Assembly: GCA_020746105.1 (NCBI GenBank)
Contig: CM036617.1
Location: 146,587,578-146,651,577 of the forward strand
Source: Trogon surrucura
Taxonomy: Eukaryota > Chordata > Aves > Trogoniformes > Trogonidae
DNA length: 64,000 nt
Direction of reading: 5' to 3'
The notes beneath the pieces are model-generated. The model saw only the letters and a program-made list of their open reading frames with translations. It searched no databases and was not told where the DNA came from. Of this stretch, positions 25,773-38,700 are shown one piece after another. The stretch's first letter is position 1. The number at the start of each line of letters is the position of its first letter. The position numbers and the translations under genes are program-made.

Positions 25773-25920
25773 TGATGATCACAGAATGATTTGTGTTGGA
25801 AGGAACCTTAAAGATCACCTCGTTCCAACTCCCTGCCATGGGCAGGGACACCTCCCACTAGACCAGGTTGCTCAAAGCCCCATTCAGCCTGGCCTGGGAC
25901 ACTGATACCCCTGTACAGGT
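25773..25920 (-). mobile_element. CR1 LINE 3' end, minus strand
   Basis: Read on the minus strand it gives, in order, GGCTTTGAGCAACCTGGTCT, AGTGGGAGGTGTCCCTGCC, TTGGAACGAGGTGATCTTTA, AGGTTCCTTCCAACAC and a tail reduced to about one 8-base unit. This is the same subfamily as the plus-strand element at 59.7-60.3 kb. Only the last 150 bases are present, so it is a severely 5'-truncated insertion, lying just downstream of the CpG-rich block. Confidence 0.9.
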
Positions 25921-28054
25921 CAGTCTGAAGGATGGGCTTGATGTGGGCTAAGGTCAACTGCACATTTTGAAATTTTGTGTATCTTTGAAGTGTTTGTGTT
26001 AATAATGTCTTTGAATCATGAGCCTTGTCTTAAGATGTAATGCTACTGCACTCGTCAATGGAATTTGATGGCATCACAAGCTTAATTTTAACCTCTTAAC
26101 CGCAATCTGTATTTTCTGGGCAGAACATGTGGACAGATTTGGGATTTGGTGGGTTTTTGGTGGAGAGGTGAATTTCATCCTGTAAGAGAGGAAAAGCTAA
26201 AAGTTACACTTATTAATAATGGAAACTTGTATTAAATTCGGATGCTTGCAGCAGAATTTTAGATTGTTAAGTTCCCCAAGTGAAGGGGAAAAAATAAGAA
26301 CCTGTATGGCTGAGAACATGTTTTCTAGTCATGGCTAAAATCTAAAGCTGGTAAATGCTTATCGCAATGGTACAGAATCATTCCAAGGTGCTGGCTATGC
26401 CAGCACACAAACACATACAGCGCAGGGGAAGACACTCTTACAATTTTTTTCATTTGATTTGCCTAATCCTCAACCTCACAGCAGAGGTCCTTGGGACCCA
26501 CTTCACCCTCCCACCCTGCCTGCTCCTCTTATCTCCTCGGTTTGATGGATCCCTTTGCTCTCCTGCTTCCTCTCCACTGCAGAGGATCCCTGCCATCAAT
26601 TCATCTTCACCCAGTCCCCTGTTTTAAAATTGGCCCATGAAAAGGAATAGCAGAATGAAAAGGACAAAAGTGGAGTAAAAAAAGGTGGGGGGACGGGGGA
26701 GATTTTAGGATCAGGTCGAGCTCAGTGAGGAGGGTGAAGGGAGGTGCACCTGGCAGGAAAACTTGCATTTTGTCTCCTGCCTGGTGGCAATCGCTCCTGA
26801 AGTGCAGAGACTTAAAATTACAACAGAGACTTTATTTCATCTGTGTGTACAATGTCTAATGCTGGTTTTACAGAATTATGTGTAAACTCCATGTAAATTT
26901 GCCTGCAGGGTTTTCTGTGAACTCACACAGGCAGCTCTTTCCTCCTCATTTCAATGGTTACCTACTTACATTTTACTAAACGACACTGACAAAGAGTTAA
27001 ATTTATCCAAACTCACTGTCAACTGATTCCAGTGCACAAGTAAATTTTGTTTTATGTGTAAGAAAGTGATACAGAGGTGCTTGGAAATTTTCGCCTGGGC
27101 TGCTCTTCCACCAGTACCAGTACCAGAAGACTTAAGTGTAAACCACTCCTTGCAGCGGAAAGGCAGACTGATTCCAGGTTCTCTTGACTTATTTCAATTA
27201 GCTAGCCTAATACAATCCCTTACTGAACATTTCTGATCTTCAAGGTGTCGTATTTGCACAAAAGCGATAGAGTCAAGGGGAGGTAGCTTTTCTTGCCAGA
27301 TTAAAGAAACTAATTAGATTAAGGATTTTTTTAGTACTTAAGAAGTGGGTTGTTAGTTCCATGTTGGGCTACAAAACATCAACATGGTGACCTCGTTTAA
27401 TTATTTCCCTCATTCAAACAGCTCTTAGATTCACAAGACTCCTTGCATTTCACAGGGACAATGGAATTCTCCAAAGACAAAAGATGATATATAAAAAGAA
27501 AACTACTAATTACATGTCAAAGCTTTGTTGTTTAAAAAGTGCTCAGTGAAAAGTTAGTGAATGATTTTTCTCAGATGCAAACAGGAAGTGTATCCTATTA
27601 ACTAGGTGCTTCTAACCCATATATCCACAAGCCAGGCTGGGTTGTATTAAGGGGGGTGTCAAAATCTGAGTCAAGAGGTTGTGTTTATATGGTTTACTGT
27701 ACCTCTTTTTTTATAAGTAGTAAGTTTTCTGCATGAGTAGCCTTCCCAGGATGATTGCTGAAATAAAAACTGGAGACTACCATATCAGTCATTCTGTATG
27801 TCTGCTGCTAGTTCTTCTACTTCCTTAGCAATGCTGAATTTTTGTTCGTAATGCACACATTCACACAGTTTTCATTTTAGTTCTGAGGCAAAGTAGAAAG
27901 AATTGGAAAACAAGAAGGTACCAGTCAGCACCTTTCCAAGCATGCACATTCACAATATGTAATTCAAAACCTTAGTAAGAACCAAGTGTCAATCTAATAT
28001 CATTTTAAGGCATAAAATCATGGAATAGTTTTCCTCGATATTCCAGGCGTGGTT
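25921..28054. other. unique noncoding stretch
   Basis: Unique sequence with no recognised transposon. It includes a hexanucleotide triplet repeat (CCAGTA x3 near 27,110) and the perfect palindrome CAAAGCTTTG at 27,518-27,527, which resembles two facing TCF/SOX half-sites. Confidence 0.4.
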
Positions 28055-31000
28055 ATGGCAGAAACTTACATGCCTGTGAAATACCACATATGTAATCAGC
28101 AATTCTGCAGCTTGGTTATAACGAAAATCTTTTGCATATTATTATATCGAACGTACAAAAAGTAGTTTCCTGATTCAGAAGACACTCCTAGGAATTCACC
28201 AAGAAAAACTCCAAGTGGAGGAACAACACGTAAGGTGAATAGTATCTTTTTCAGGGAAAGAAAAAAAAAAAGCCAAAACTGAAATATAACAAGTCCTTGA
28301 GACTAAGGACTTGTGAAGTGCTGGTAATACACTACATGCAGATTCAACAGTGCAAAATGCTACTAGATAGAAGATGATGACAGATCTTTGCTCTTGTCAG
28401 CAGAGAGACAGTGACTGTAGCAAGTCATTATCACCCAAGTTGTTACTGTGAAGTGTAAATAAAACAAAAATAGCGATGCAGGAGATTGTAAGATTGTTGA
28501 TCCAGATTCTGGGTATTTGAAAATCAGCAACAGAAGATTCAACTAAGAAGCACCTTCATCGTAAACTGGAAGCAGAGTTTAGAAGAGTGCTATGTTTTAC
28601 CATGAAAAGAAAAATCATCCTGTATCCAGACAGCTTGTGATAAACCTGACACAGATAATCTAGCACTAAAGACAGTCTAAAGCAGCCAATTCAAAAGAAA
28701 AATACCTTCAAGTGGTTCTGAGTAGAACAGCTTTACAGATGAGAGATGACATCAAAGTAGAAACTGTGAAAGAGTTGTTGTCTTCTTGATGCTGAGAATT
28801 CAATCACGGTTCACTAATTATACCTATTTCAGTCACAGTCTTTTCTGCACAGCATTAGCAGAAGAAAGATTTAAGCCCATCAACCATAATACTTCACTCA
28901 CTTGAAGTTCTACTGCCAAGATTTAGTTTATGCAGTCACCTGCCGAAAGAAATCCATCCACCAAAGCACATTCTACTGCTATTTATTGTTCAGTCTTTAA
29001 GAGGCAATGTGGAGCTTTTTGACTCTGATATGACACGTTTCAAACTGAAGAGGCTGATACAGCCCTTTTTATCTGTAAGCTAGGATCAGCCTCAGAAGAG
29101 GAGCTGGTGCAGTCACCATACATTGTCTGCCATGTGTATGGTGTACTGGCTTGTGATCATGCTGATAGACTTGAAGAGACAGTAGGCAGAGAAGATACAT
29201 CACTGCTTCTCAGACTCTATTCACTAGGTAACAGCAAGAAAAGCCCTTGGGTAATGCTTTGAAGAGCAGCAGAGAACAATTACCATTTCTCTGAGAGACA
29301 GCAGTGTCAGGTGAAGGACAAAGGACTGCAGTGCTTGAAGAGCCTGGTTTGAATGCTTCCTTGCTCACACACTGAAACACCCTTTGAACACCTTGACACT
29401 ACCTTGAAATGCTGTTGGTATCCACGGATTTTTACGTGCTCTCGCCAATCTACCATCTACAAATGAGTCTTTTGATTATTTGCCATTTATTTATATGTCT
29501 CTATCATGAATGTGGAGAATTCTTGTATTTGACTGGTCCCCTAACACTTGTTGGGGAAAAAGCCACACCACTATACTAGATCATTGAGGAGACAATAAAT
29601 AAGGATACTGAAATTCAAAGATATAAAGGGGTTTGCTATCAAATCAAGGGCAGTAAGTACCACAATGAAGAAACGTAATACAACTTTATAAATGCAATTC
29701 GGCAAGCATATTTTTAGATACTTTGGGTTCATCAAGACTGAGCAGATATTGAATGTGTACTTGCTGTTCTTGAGCATAATTGAATATGCAGGGATAGTAT
29801 TAATTGGGCAGGTTTTGTCTATTTGTCACTTGGTCAGCTAGCTTGCAAAACAGTATAGAAAGCTTGTAGATAGCTACTGCAAGCACATAGAGAAGAAAGT
29901 GTACACTGATTTCAGAAAGACACTGTATTAATAATGACCTGTCTTCACAGAAATATTATGATCAGTTGTCCAAAGAGAAATTCTAAATGTTTCAGATATC
30001 AGTGATAAGAAAGGTATTGCTAAGACCTGAGGAGAAGCATGAATCTTCTGAGCATACAGGAATTTATCTTGAAACTTTCCTGTAGCTCAAAGGAGAGAAT
30101 TAGAGATCAGAGAAGTACTGTCATGCCCACGTAGATCCTGTTCCCTGAGAGCTGGCAATATGGAAAAACTATGAAAAAGCAAACACAGCAACTTTAGGTA
30201 CAGAGAAAAAAAAAACCAAAATGTGGACCCTGCTGAAACAATCCTCAGGCCATCTGTCTACATTTCTGTGAAATGAATGGTTAATATGACATTTGTAGAA
30301 CACGTCCCATGATTAGCCCTTCCTGGCAGTGCAGAAAGCTGTAGAAAGCTACAGAAAGGATGCACTTTTCATTACATCCTGGGAGATACCACAAATGTTC
30401 TGAAAGAAGCAACAGAGGCTCCAGTGCAAGAATTAATTTCAAGTATATAAATTTGCGCACAGCATCCAATGGGAGGAAATATTTGTATAGGGCATTAGTA
30501 GTCAAGTCCTTTTGAATTTTTTGCTAAGGAGTGATGGGGAAAGGATTGCAGAAATAAACCTTAAAACAAATGTTCTCCATTTCCTGTGAGATCTGTTCTC
30601 CATATGTACTCCATGTTTTAGCTAATGAGGACAAATAAGACATAATCACTACTGAAGACAAATGTCTTAGTACTCTTGCTTTCACAGATAGCTTTATCTT
30701 GTTCCATATATGAGCAGGATGGACCATGGGTGTAAATGAGTTCCACTTCACTCAGCAAGACACAGTATGATGCTGAAACAGGTATGCAAACAACTGTGGA
30801 CAAAGTCTGCGCACCTTTCCCATGTGTTCAGTAGCTTTAGCAATAAGGGAAAGCTGGGAGCCTTTCATCAGCTGCAAAGAGCTATTAACAAATCTGCTCG
30901 AAGCTTGGACAAGGACAGACGAAACAGATTTCTTTCTGCAATTAAAAGATGCACGTGCTACCTATCTGTACCTAAAAGTGCAACAAGCAATACCAGCAGA

Positions 31001-31413
31001 TGCTGTTGCGAGCATTTCAGTGCCAGCTGGACATAAGCAGTTTCCAAACAGCTTCCGAACGTATAGACTTTCTCTTCCAAAAGGCATTGTGTGCCTACTC
31101 TCAAGAGGAATTGGAAGGTAAACCTGCTTGGGTTGAGCTTTGCAGCACTGGCCAGACAACTGATGCCAAAAGGAATCTGAACAATCCAAAGCCATCCTGA
31201 AGTCTAGGGGATGGAAGTCCATCCTGCCCACATCACACCAAAGCACGCAGAAATTGTGAGAGTGACCATGCTTGGGCCGTGTACTTAGCAAAGCTATATT
31301 AAAGAAGATCGAAGAAGAGCTCTACAAAGTTATTTTAATGAAGATTTAAATGAGGAAGAGATCAGTGCTTTTAAGAATATACATCTACTGACTGAGTCCT
31401 TGTTACAGTACAG
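28055..31413 (+). pseudogene. probable decayed, apparently intronless coding sequence, family not identified
   Basis: On the plus strand this block shows a run of protein-like open stretches in shifting frames. The clearest are 28,166-28,279 (contains EDTPRNSPRKTPSGGTTRKV), 28,243-28,374, 28,747-28,902, 28,873-29,080, 29,029-29,463 (145 codons with only two in-frame TGA), 30,777-31,118 (114 codons, none; contains LLTNLLEAWTRTDETDFF) and about 31,290-31,413. The strand is purine-rich and several stretches have codon-like G-first, varied-third-base texture. I could not name the family. A processed retrocopy, a dead large exon or an old mobile-element body would all fit. Caution: where stops are counted over the whole block they approach chance frequency, so parts may be illusory. 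Confidence 0.35.
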
Positions 31414-34400
31414 CTAGGATTCTTAATCAAGGGTAAAGACTCTTCTCTTTCTTCATGACATTTTTTCTATGTTTTTATTAAAAATGTTCCCAAATAATGA
31501 ATAGTTGATGCCTCACCATGCAAAATGAATTATAAATGCATGTATAATTGCTGGACAGTCATTAAGAACTAAATTGCAACTACGCTACCAGTCACAGAAG
31601 ATTATCATATTTAAATAAAAGTAAATGGGTATAGATGCCTTCAAAAAGTATTATTAGAATTTGCCACCTTACATGGCAACAGCGACATGGCAACAACAGG
31701 ACTCAGCTTTGTTCCTAGCCTTATTTAGCAGAGATTTCTTAAAGACAATCGCATATACAGAGTAAGTAAAATACATTGATATTCATATTTCAGGCAAAAT
31801 AATGTTGCTTTTCTGAAGACAGAGCAATACTAAAGGGAAAGGAGTACAATGCTCAAGCAGCAGTCTTGAAAGAGTTTAAATTATACTTAATTCAATTTCT
31901 TGAAATACGGAGTGATTTCAAACTATGTGTTCAACCTGCATCAAAATAAAATGGAGATACTTTGAATTTAAAATACATCTATATTAGCAATAGGCAGCTA
32001 CAGTTTCTGCTAGCAACACATCCAAGGGTTGGATTCAGAGCCTGAACTTCGGTGTCCAATATCCCTGGATAACACCTCAATAGCTAGCACGGCAGTTGCT
32101 GTCAAGAAGGGTTTAGGGTTCTTCCCCTTCCCTCTACTTATCCTTTTCTCCTTTTCTTGTATCTTGGACCAAGGAAAAGTTCTCCTTCAACATTCTGCCA
32201 AAACTTAAGTGGCTTGGTTTCAACACATACCAAACCAGAATAAAACTCTTCCATGACTCATAACCCTCTTGCCAGTTTTGGGTGACTGGAGGCTTGGGCA
32301 GTGCCCGGAGCCAGGTGTCATACTTCGAAAGTCTGGTGTGGGCATTTCCAGCTCGGGAAACCTTGGCTGTGGTTTTGCCCATTGCTTTTTCAGAGGCCAG
32401 CAGTACCTTCACTAACATCACCCTCCACTCCACAGTTCCTCAACATCCATATCACAGACTGCTATACATATTCTGGGTGATTCCTCTTGGACGAAACAAT
32501 AACAAAAATGCTGAAATTGAGCAGGACCCACTTTTATGTTTTAGAGCAGAATCCAAATCCATATTTTTAAATTTTCCAAATATTTATCACTTGTGCCTAG
32601 TCACTGTGAACTTTGCTAGACTTGAACAGCTAGTGATTAAAAGTTTTTTTGCGCTCTTTGGTTCATACCTGACTTATCTTGGGCATTGACTATGATCGCT
32701 TCTGAAAATTAAGATGAAAATAAGAGATTTCTGATGCATTATGACTCAAATGCCAAGTACTACAGAGGTCTGCCCAGGCTAACTCAATGGCAATAGTACC
32801 AATTTCAATGGTAAGTGTCTAAGGAAGGAGTGCAGTAAAGGGAAATTCTGCATTCATTTCTAGACTGTAGTAACACCGCTATGAATCAGTTTTAAAACCA
32901 CTGGAAATTTGGCTCAAAAACAATAATGAAAACACTGATAAAACCAAGGTTTTGCACTGGGAATGGTCTGCAGGCATAATTATTCTAAAGACAGTTTAAT
33001 ACTAGTAAAACTAGTCAAATATAGAAACTGAGATTTTTAAGTGATATTTAGTCTAATTCAAGACGGTTTATGTTTCTTCTGGAGAATCCTTTGAACTACT
33101 GTGAGGTGTATCTACTTAGAATTTCTTCAAATTTTACTGTGACTGAAAGCAAAGGAATTGGAACTTTCTGGGGTTTATTCTGTATTTCTATCAAAGGAAA
33201 CCACCTTACAGTCTGATGCATCATCAATGAAAAATGTGTTACAAAGAAAAAGAGCTATTGAATAATACTGTTCTCTAATTGCTTTCTCTAGCAGGTGGTG
33301 AGATTATTGTCTTCTGTAGCATTACCTAGTATAAACTACAAATAGCACAGTTGTAACTTAATATGACATGAGCGTTAATGCTCTCTGCTGATGTTCGGAT
33401 TTTTTTTTCTTTTAATAACTGTGCAAGTAGGAGACAATAGAGTCAGAAGCACAAATTTTAATTTAACAGCTACATAGCTGAAATACTTTGCTTCACGCAT
33501 CATACATATACTCCTCATTATCATACACAATAGAGTATTAACAGTGTATATTATACTTTTTTACTACAGGGTCAGGAAGTGAATGGAATATGATATGATC
33601 TCAAATTAAGGCCCCTTGAAGTAATTTCAGATTCTAATCTTACAAATGTTATATCTAGAGTCACTTCCTTTTAGAAACCTTGAAGTCAGTAGGATGACCT
33701 TTATGCCCACATGTACATATAGAATCAAACCTCCAAAACTTCTGCACATGTCCCAGGCACATTTTGTGCTTTGAAAATGGGACGTGAGACTTTTTGTTAA
33801 AATCATAATTATTCATAAGAACAGAGCAGGTTTTAAACTGATTCAACTCTAAGCACTACAACACTAGATTTGGTGCTAGAAACCACCAAATAACAGTGAC
33901 AGTAAAAAAAGATAAAAGGATGCAGTAGGTAGGTATAAGTATCTGTAAAAAAAATGGTATATCTATGTCTATATATATCAAGCTCATGAAGGGCACATCC
34001 CAACTTTGGTCCACCAAAATCAGTTACCCGGCTCCTCTTTTGTATCATGAAGTTTGCTACTGAATCACGGTGAAAGACTTGCAGTGACAGGGGTGTCAAA
34101 AGTCATCAAAGCTCTTTAAAAACTGTTGAAGAAAACTCAGCAACTTAAACATGCGGACAAGCAAATTCCTAGCCTCTTTGTTTATGAAGGACACAGCTGT
34201 GAATTTCTCCACAAGCTACCAATGGAGAGTAAAGTTGTAATAATTACATCAAAATTAATCATTAGTTCACTTCATTCAAAGGCCATCATAAAGGATGTAA
34301 AGTCAAACATTAAAAAGCTAGGAGATGCCAGAATTAAGGCTGTCTGTGTAACCTCAGTTTAGCCCCCATAATGAATACACCATATAATGCAATCTGCAAT

Positions 34401-34650
34401 TATGTGATAATACATTATTTTCTGTAGGATCATTGCCTCATTCAGTTCACAGCAAGGATTAAGTACATGAGAAAACCAAAAGGAATAGGATTTGAGAGCT
34501 TACAGAACTTGGACCTGCTTCAGCTGAACTCAATGGCAAAACTTTTCAAGATTTCACCCCAGAAATGTTCTTAAACGGGACTGTTCTTTTTTGTTGTGGA
34601 AGCACGGCTGGCAATTATTTTGAAAAAAATTGAAGACACTGAAGGGGGAG
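31414..34650. other. unique noncoding stretch
   Basis: AT-rich unique sequence. Noted only: two direct CATGGCAAC words at 31,672-31,694 (RFX half-site-like). The 135-codon open frame at 32,282-32,689 overlaps a 99-codon frame on the other strand and lacks a domain. Confidence 0.4.
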
Positions 34651-34664
34651 CCCCCCCCCCCCCC
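34651..34664 (+). repeat. poly(C) run, C14
   Basis: Fourteen C residues preceded by GGGGGAG. Simple repeat; the opposing G and C runs might form a small hairpin. Confidence 0.85.
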
Positions 34665-35565
34665 TGTTATCCTTCCTTCTCCTGCTGCTTTCTTGTCTCT
34701 TCTGCTGGAGTTATTTGCCTACTCAATTAAAATGAGCCCCACAAAGTGCTGGTTTCACACTGAGCCCACGGAGAAGCTCTGGAGGAAGCACAGGGGTGCG
34801 TGGCTGGAGGTGGAGACCTGCAAGAGTGGCTCTTCTGCCAAGGAAGGGGCTTCTCCTGCATCAGCAGGCAGTGTGCGTCCTCCCTCCCCATCAACCACTC
34901 TTTTCCTGACCTCTTCCTGCCTGACAAGGTTTTCACACTCTCGCTGGTGCCAAATGTAAATCATCTGTTTGTGTAACTGCAGTCTATTGTTGTGTCCTTG
35001 TCTTGCTGCAGTAGGAATGAGCAGCCGGGGCCTGGAGCTAGGCTGTAACCTCTCTAAATACGGCAAATAACTTACTTCGTAAAAACAATAATCAATAGGA
35101 TAGTTACTATTTCACATTGCTACTTTCAGATACCGTAGATTTCAGAAATGCAAGTTCAGAACCGCAAATATTATTGCCTTATTGCACTTTGAGCATTGTA
35201 CGTCAGGAACACAGAGCCCTATGTGGTGCATTGGCTTGCACTGGTGCAGGTAGGACGTGACACCTGGGTGCTAAAACTAAAGCTATCTTGTAAAGGGTGA
35301 ATCTTGTCTAAAAAAAGCAGTGTGGCATTTTTTGAAAGGAGATAATGCTGTGAGCAGATAGAGGTGAAGTTATGAACATAATCTGCTTGGATTATGAAGA
35401 TTAAATGGCATTTGACATACTTCTGCATATTACACTGGCACATAAGGTCAGGGAGTGCAGGACAGAAAGCACTGTCCTTGTCTGCTTACAAAACTGTCCA
35501 GAGGCAGATTTCCCTGATTATGAGTTATGAGTTAATAACCCAAAGAAAGCCAGGGAGTGGAATGG
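34665..35565. other. unique noncoding stretch
   Basis: Partly GC-richer (34.7-35.0 kb), with overlapping open frames on both strands. No exon could be supported. Confidence 0.4.
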
Positions 35566-35618
35566 CACACACACACGCACACACACACACATACACATAT
35601 ATATATATATATATATAT
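35566..35618. repeat. compound (CA)n-(TA)n microsatellite
   Basis: A CA run with one CG interruption passes through ATACACAT into a TA run of about ten units. It lies about 100 bases upstream of a CR1 end. Confidence 0.95.
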
Positions 35619-35714
35619 TCTGGTAGGTAAATTTTGGACATGCCTCTTTGCCAAGGTGGGTGGGAAACAGCAACTCATCACCAGAATATGATACAGGATG
35701 AAGGAGACTTGGGA

Positions 35715-35790
35715 ATAAGTAACCTGGTTTTGAGGGTCTTCTTTAAGGTCCCTTCCAACCTCTAACATTCTGTGATTCTGTGATTCTGTG
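35715..35790 (+). mobile_element. CR1 LINE extreme 3' end
   Basis: GGTCTTCTTTAAGGTCCCTT followed by CCAACCTCTAACATTCTGTG and two further copies of the tail unit ATTCTGTG. Only about 75 bases of the element remain, so the subfamily cannot be assigned. Confidence 0.88.
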
Positions 35791-38700
35791 AAGTACTCTC
35801 AGGCTAGTAAATGCCACACCTAACGCTGGTGGGACCATCTCCCGTGGTGGTGGCGGTGTCTGATAGAGGAGTGGCTGTAGCATCCTTCCAACTGCGCTGC
35901 CTCGGTAATGGGCTCTTCTGGGCCACAGCAAATTTCCACCAGACTGACTGCAAAGCTACTCAATGGCTAAAATACCCTTATTCTTTACCTCCCACCTTTT
36001 TTTTTCCAACCACCCAAACCCTTTTCGTTTCTCTCAATTTGTAGAGAAAGCTGCAACACCCATGGCTGAGGTATGGAGATTTCTTTGCATTCAGAGGAAG
36101 GGCACATTATTCCAGAGAAGGGGATTAGATCTTGAAAAGACCTGAACAACAAAGTCATACCGCTTATAGGTTTCATTACCTCCATGCAAGAGGGATATTA
36201 TATGGTTAGGAAGAGAGTCTGAAAGGCAGATGCTATCTCTACTGTGCAATTGCAAAGAGATTTCTGTCAACTAGAGAGAAGAAAGCACCTTAGAATCACA
36301 ATAACAATGGGAAATCAAGGAAAATTAAAGGAAAATATGGGGATATTAGAAATATTCCAGCAACTAAAACACTCCCTGAAAGCATGCCCTTATTTCCTGG
36401 GGGAAACCAAATGCGACACCCTGGGCTGGTGGTCTAGCTGGGAGTCTCTGTCTCATCTGACAGGCACTGCCAAAGGGGAACAGATCTCCGGTAGGCTGCT
36501 GGACCACAGAAAAAGCTGGGGCAAAAATTTTCAAAGCTTTAAGTTGGATTTACCATTAATCCGCAGACCAGCACAAGCAGCGAGGATACGGCTGTCCGAT
36601 GCGGCACGTAGGCGCCCAGCAGGTTTTCAGAGGGTCTCCATCTCCCTGCTGCTCCCTCAGAGCGTGCTGGAAGCTGGCAGATGCCCAGCTCCTGTGAAAA
36701 ACCAGGCTGCTTCTTAAAAGTGTAAGAAACTAATTTTAAGTGGCCATTTTTAGAAATTTGGCCTTTGTTTCTCCACCAGTTTTTCATTTCCCTGTACATC
36801 TTTAACAACAAAATATGTTTAGCAGCAAGAAGTAAAAAAAATTCTTAGCAGTAGATGGGGATTTTTCCAGGATCATTTCAGTGACAACTATGTATAGTCC
36901 TAAACAGTATGAGGGCATGATTCAGTGATCCAAACAAACTTTTGGGTTGAGACCAGCTGTTACAAATACTTTTTTGCTCTTTTTAGGAATAAAAAGAATC
37001 TATGTGTATATTACACTCAGGCTGCAACTTGGGCTGCTTCTTGTTTGCTTTTCATCATGTTCATGCTTATCCTCATTGTTATTGTATTGCTTTCATGTTC
37101 AGTAAACAGAATATTTTTTTTTTTTAAAGCCCAGCGCTTCTTGCATCTGCGATTCAAGATTCCTTCTGACTTGGCACAGCTCGGAGAACTGCAGTCTAAG
37201 TTGCTGACCTACCTCAGATCTGCTTGCTTTCTGGTTGCTGCTTGCATTTTTCAGTGGTAGGAAAGTGACAGTAATATATATAACCTGGGTTAGCGTGTAG
37301 CTTTTTCATTCTGCTCTGATAGTTGAGCTACCAAACAGTGAGTGACAGGAAGCAAACAATGCTAACAAAGAAAAGAAAAAAAAAAAAAGGCATGACATAA
37401 AGTAGTAAGAAATGAAAAAAATATTAAATTCAGGCAAGAATAATAAAAGCAAATCCTAAAATAAATGGCAGGATTTGATTTTGCAGTGCTGGCTTACAGC
37501 CAGCTAACTGTCTGATAAGTAAAACAAGTGAAGCAGATACACCTAAGGTAAAATAATGTGTGTATTCTTTTGAGGGAAAGATGAACTAGAAGAAAATAAA
37601 AAGACCCATCAAGAACGATAGAATTGTGTGACTTTAACCCCTTCAGTCCCATGCTGCGTAAAAGAGCTGCTTCTATTTCTCCCCGTTGCTTTTGAAAGAG
37701 GCAAATTAGTAACAGCCTGAGAACAGTAGTATGTTGTGAACAGAGGGAGGAGCTGGATCCTACCTCATTCTGCACCCCTCTATGGTTTATATTGAGGCAT
37801 GTCCTCCCAGCTCAGTTCCAGGGCTAGTTCCTCTGGTCCTCTCAATCTGGTCAACAGGCCTTGTGAAACCATTTTGGGAGGGCAGATATAAAAAGATCTG
37901 TTATTCCACAATTCAAGTACTTTTCTTCTTGTTCCAGGAAGCCCCATAAAACAAAATGTCTGCTGAACTAGATCCAAGCACCACTCTCAGTTACATGGGG
38001 AAAAGCAGAACCTGGCCCATAGCAGGAGGAAGCTTTTCACAGGAAAAAGTGCTTCTTCACCCACAAACTTCCAGTAGTAGCTTGTTTAGATTTTAGCACA
38101 AATGTTCCGAGCCATTTTTAATCTTAATTCCTTCTATCCCACAGGGATTTTTGTTTTCCCCACTTGACGGGGAACTATATTTCTATGACTACACTTCTTG
38201 AATGCTTTAAAAAGCATTCGAAATTAAACGTCCCCCCATGATTTTCTTTAGCAAAAGCCAATCCTAAAATGATAGCCAAATCTAAAGCAACTTTTCTATG
38301 GCTGGGAGAATTCCTTGCCTCTAATCCTTGGAAGATGTGAATTTTTACTGCTGTTACTGTCAGCTGTCAACTGATAGGAGAAGACTGGCTAGGAGGAAGC
38401 AGGCAAAGATGAATAAGCTGTTCTGCAGTCATGAACTCCTCCATTACATACATGTCGATGGGGATGGGAATCATCAGTCGCTGAGCAAAGGGAAGCTCCC
38501 ACAAACACCCTTCTCACAGCAGGCTGTGGCTTTCATTTTTGAGGGTGGTGACTTTCCACGGTTTTGATGCACAATGGACACAAATCCCAAATGCAGTCCC
38601 TCCCCAAGGGAGCCTATACAAACAGCCTTTGCAATAAACTCTGCCTACCGTTATTCTTCATGGGAATAACAGAGGCCAAAAGAGCTTTTACAACCTTGTT

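Noticed and set aside
28055-31413. Endogenous retrovirus or other viral insertion as a firm call
   Set aside because: No LTR ends, primer-binding site, YxDD-type polymerase motif or other viral signature was recognised, so a viral origin remains only one untested possibility.
36244-36717. 157-codon plus-strand frame
   Set aside because: It starts at GTG, not ATG, shows no domain, and its open end coincides with a GC-richer patch that is also open on the opposite strand.
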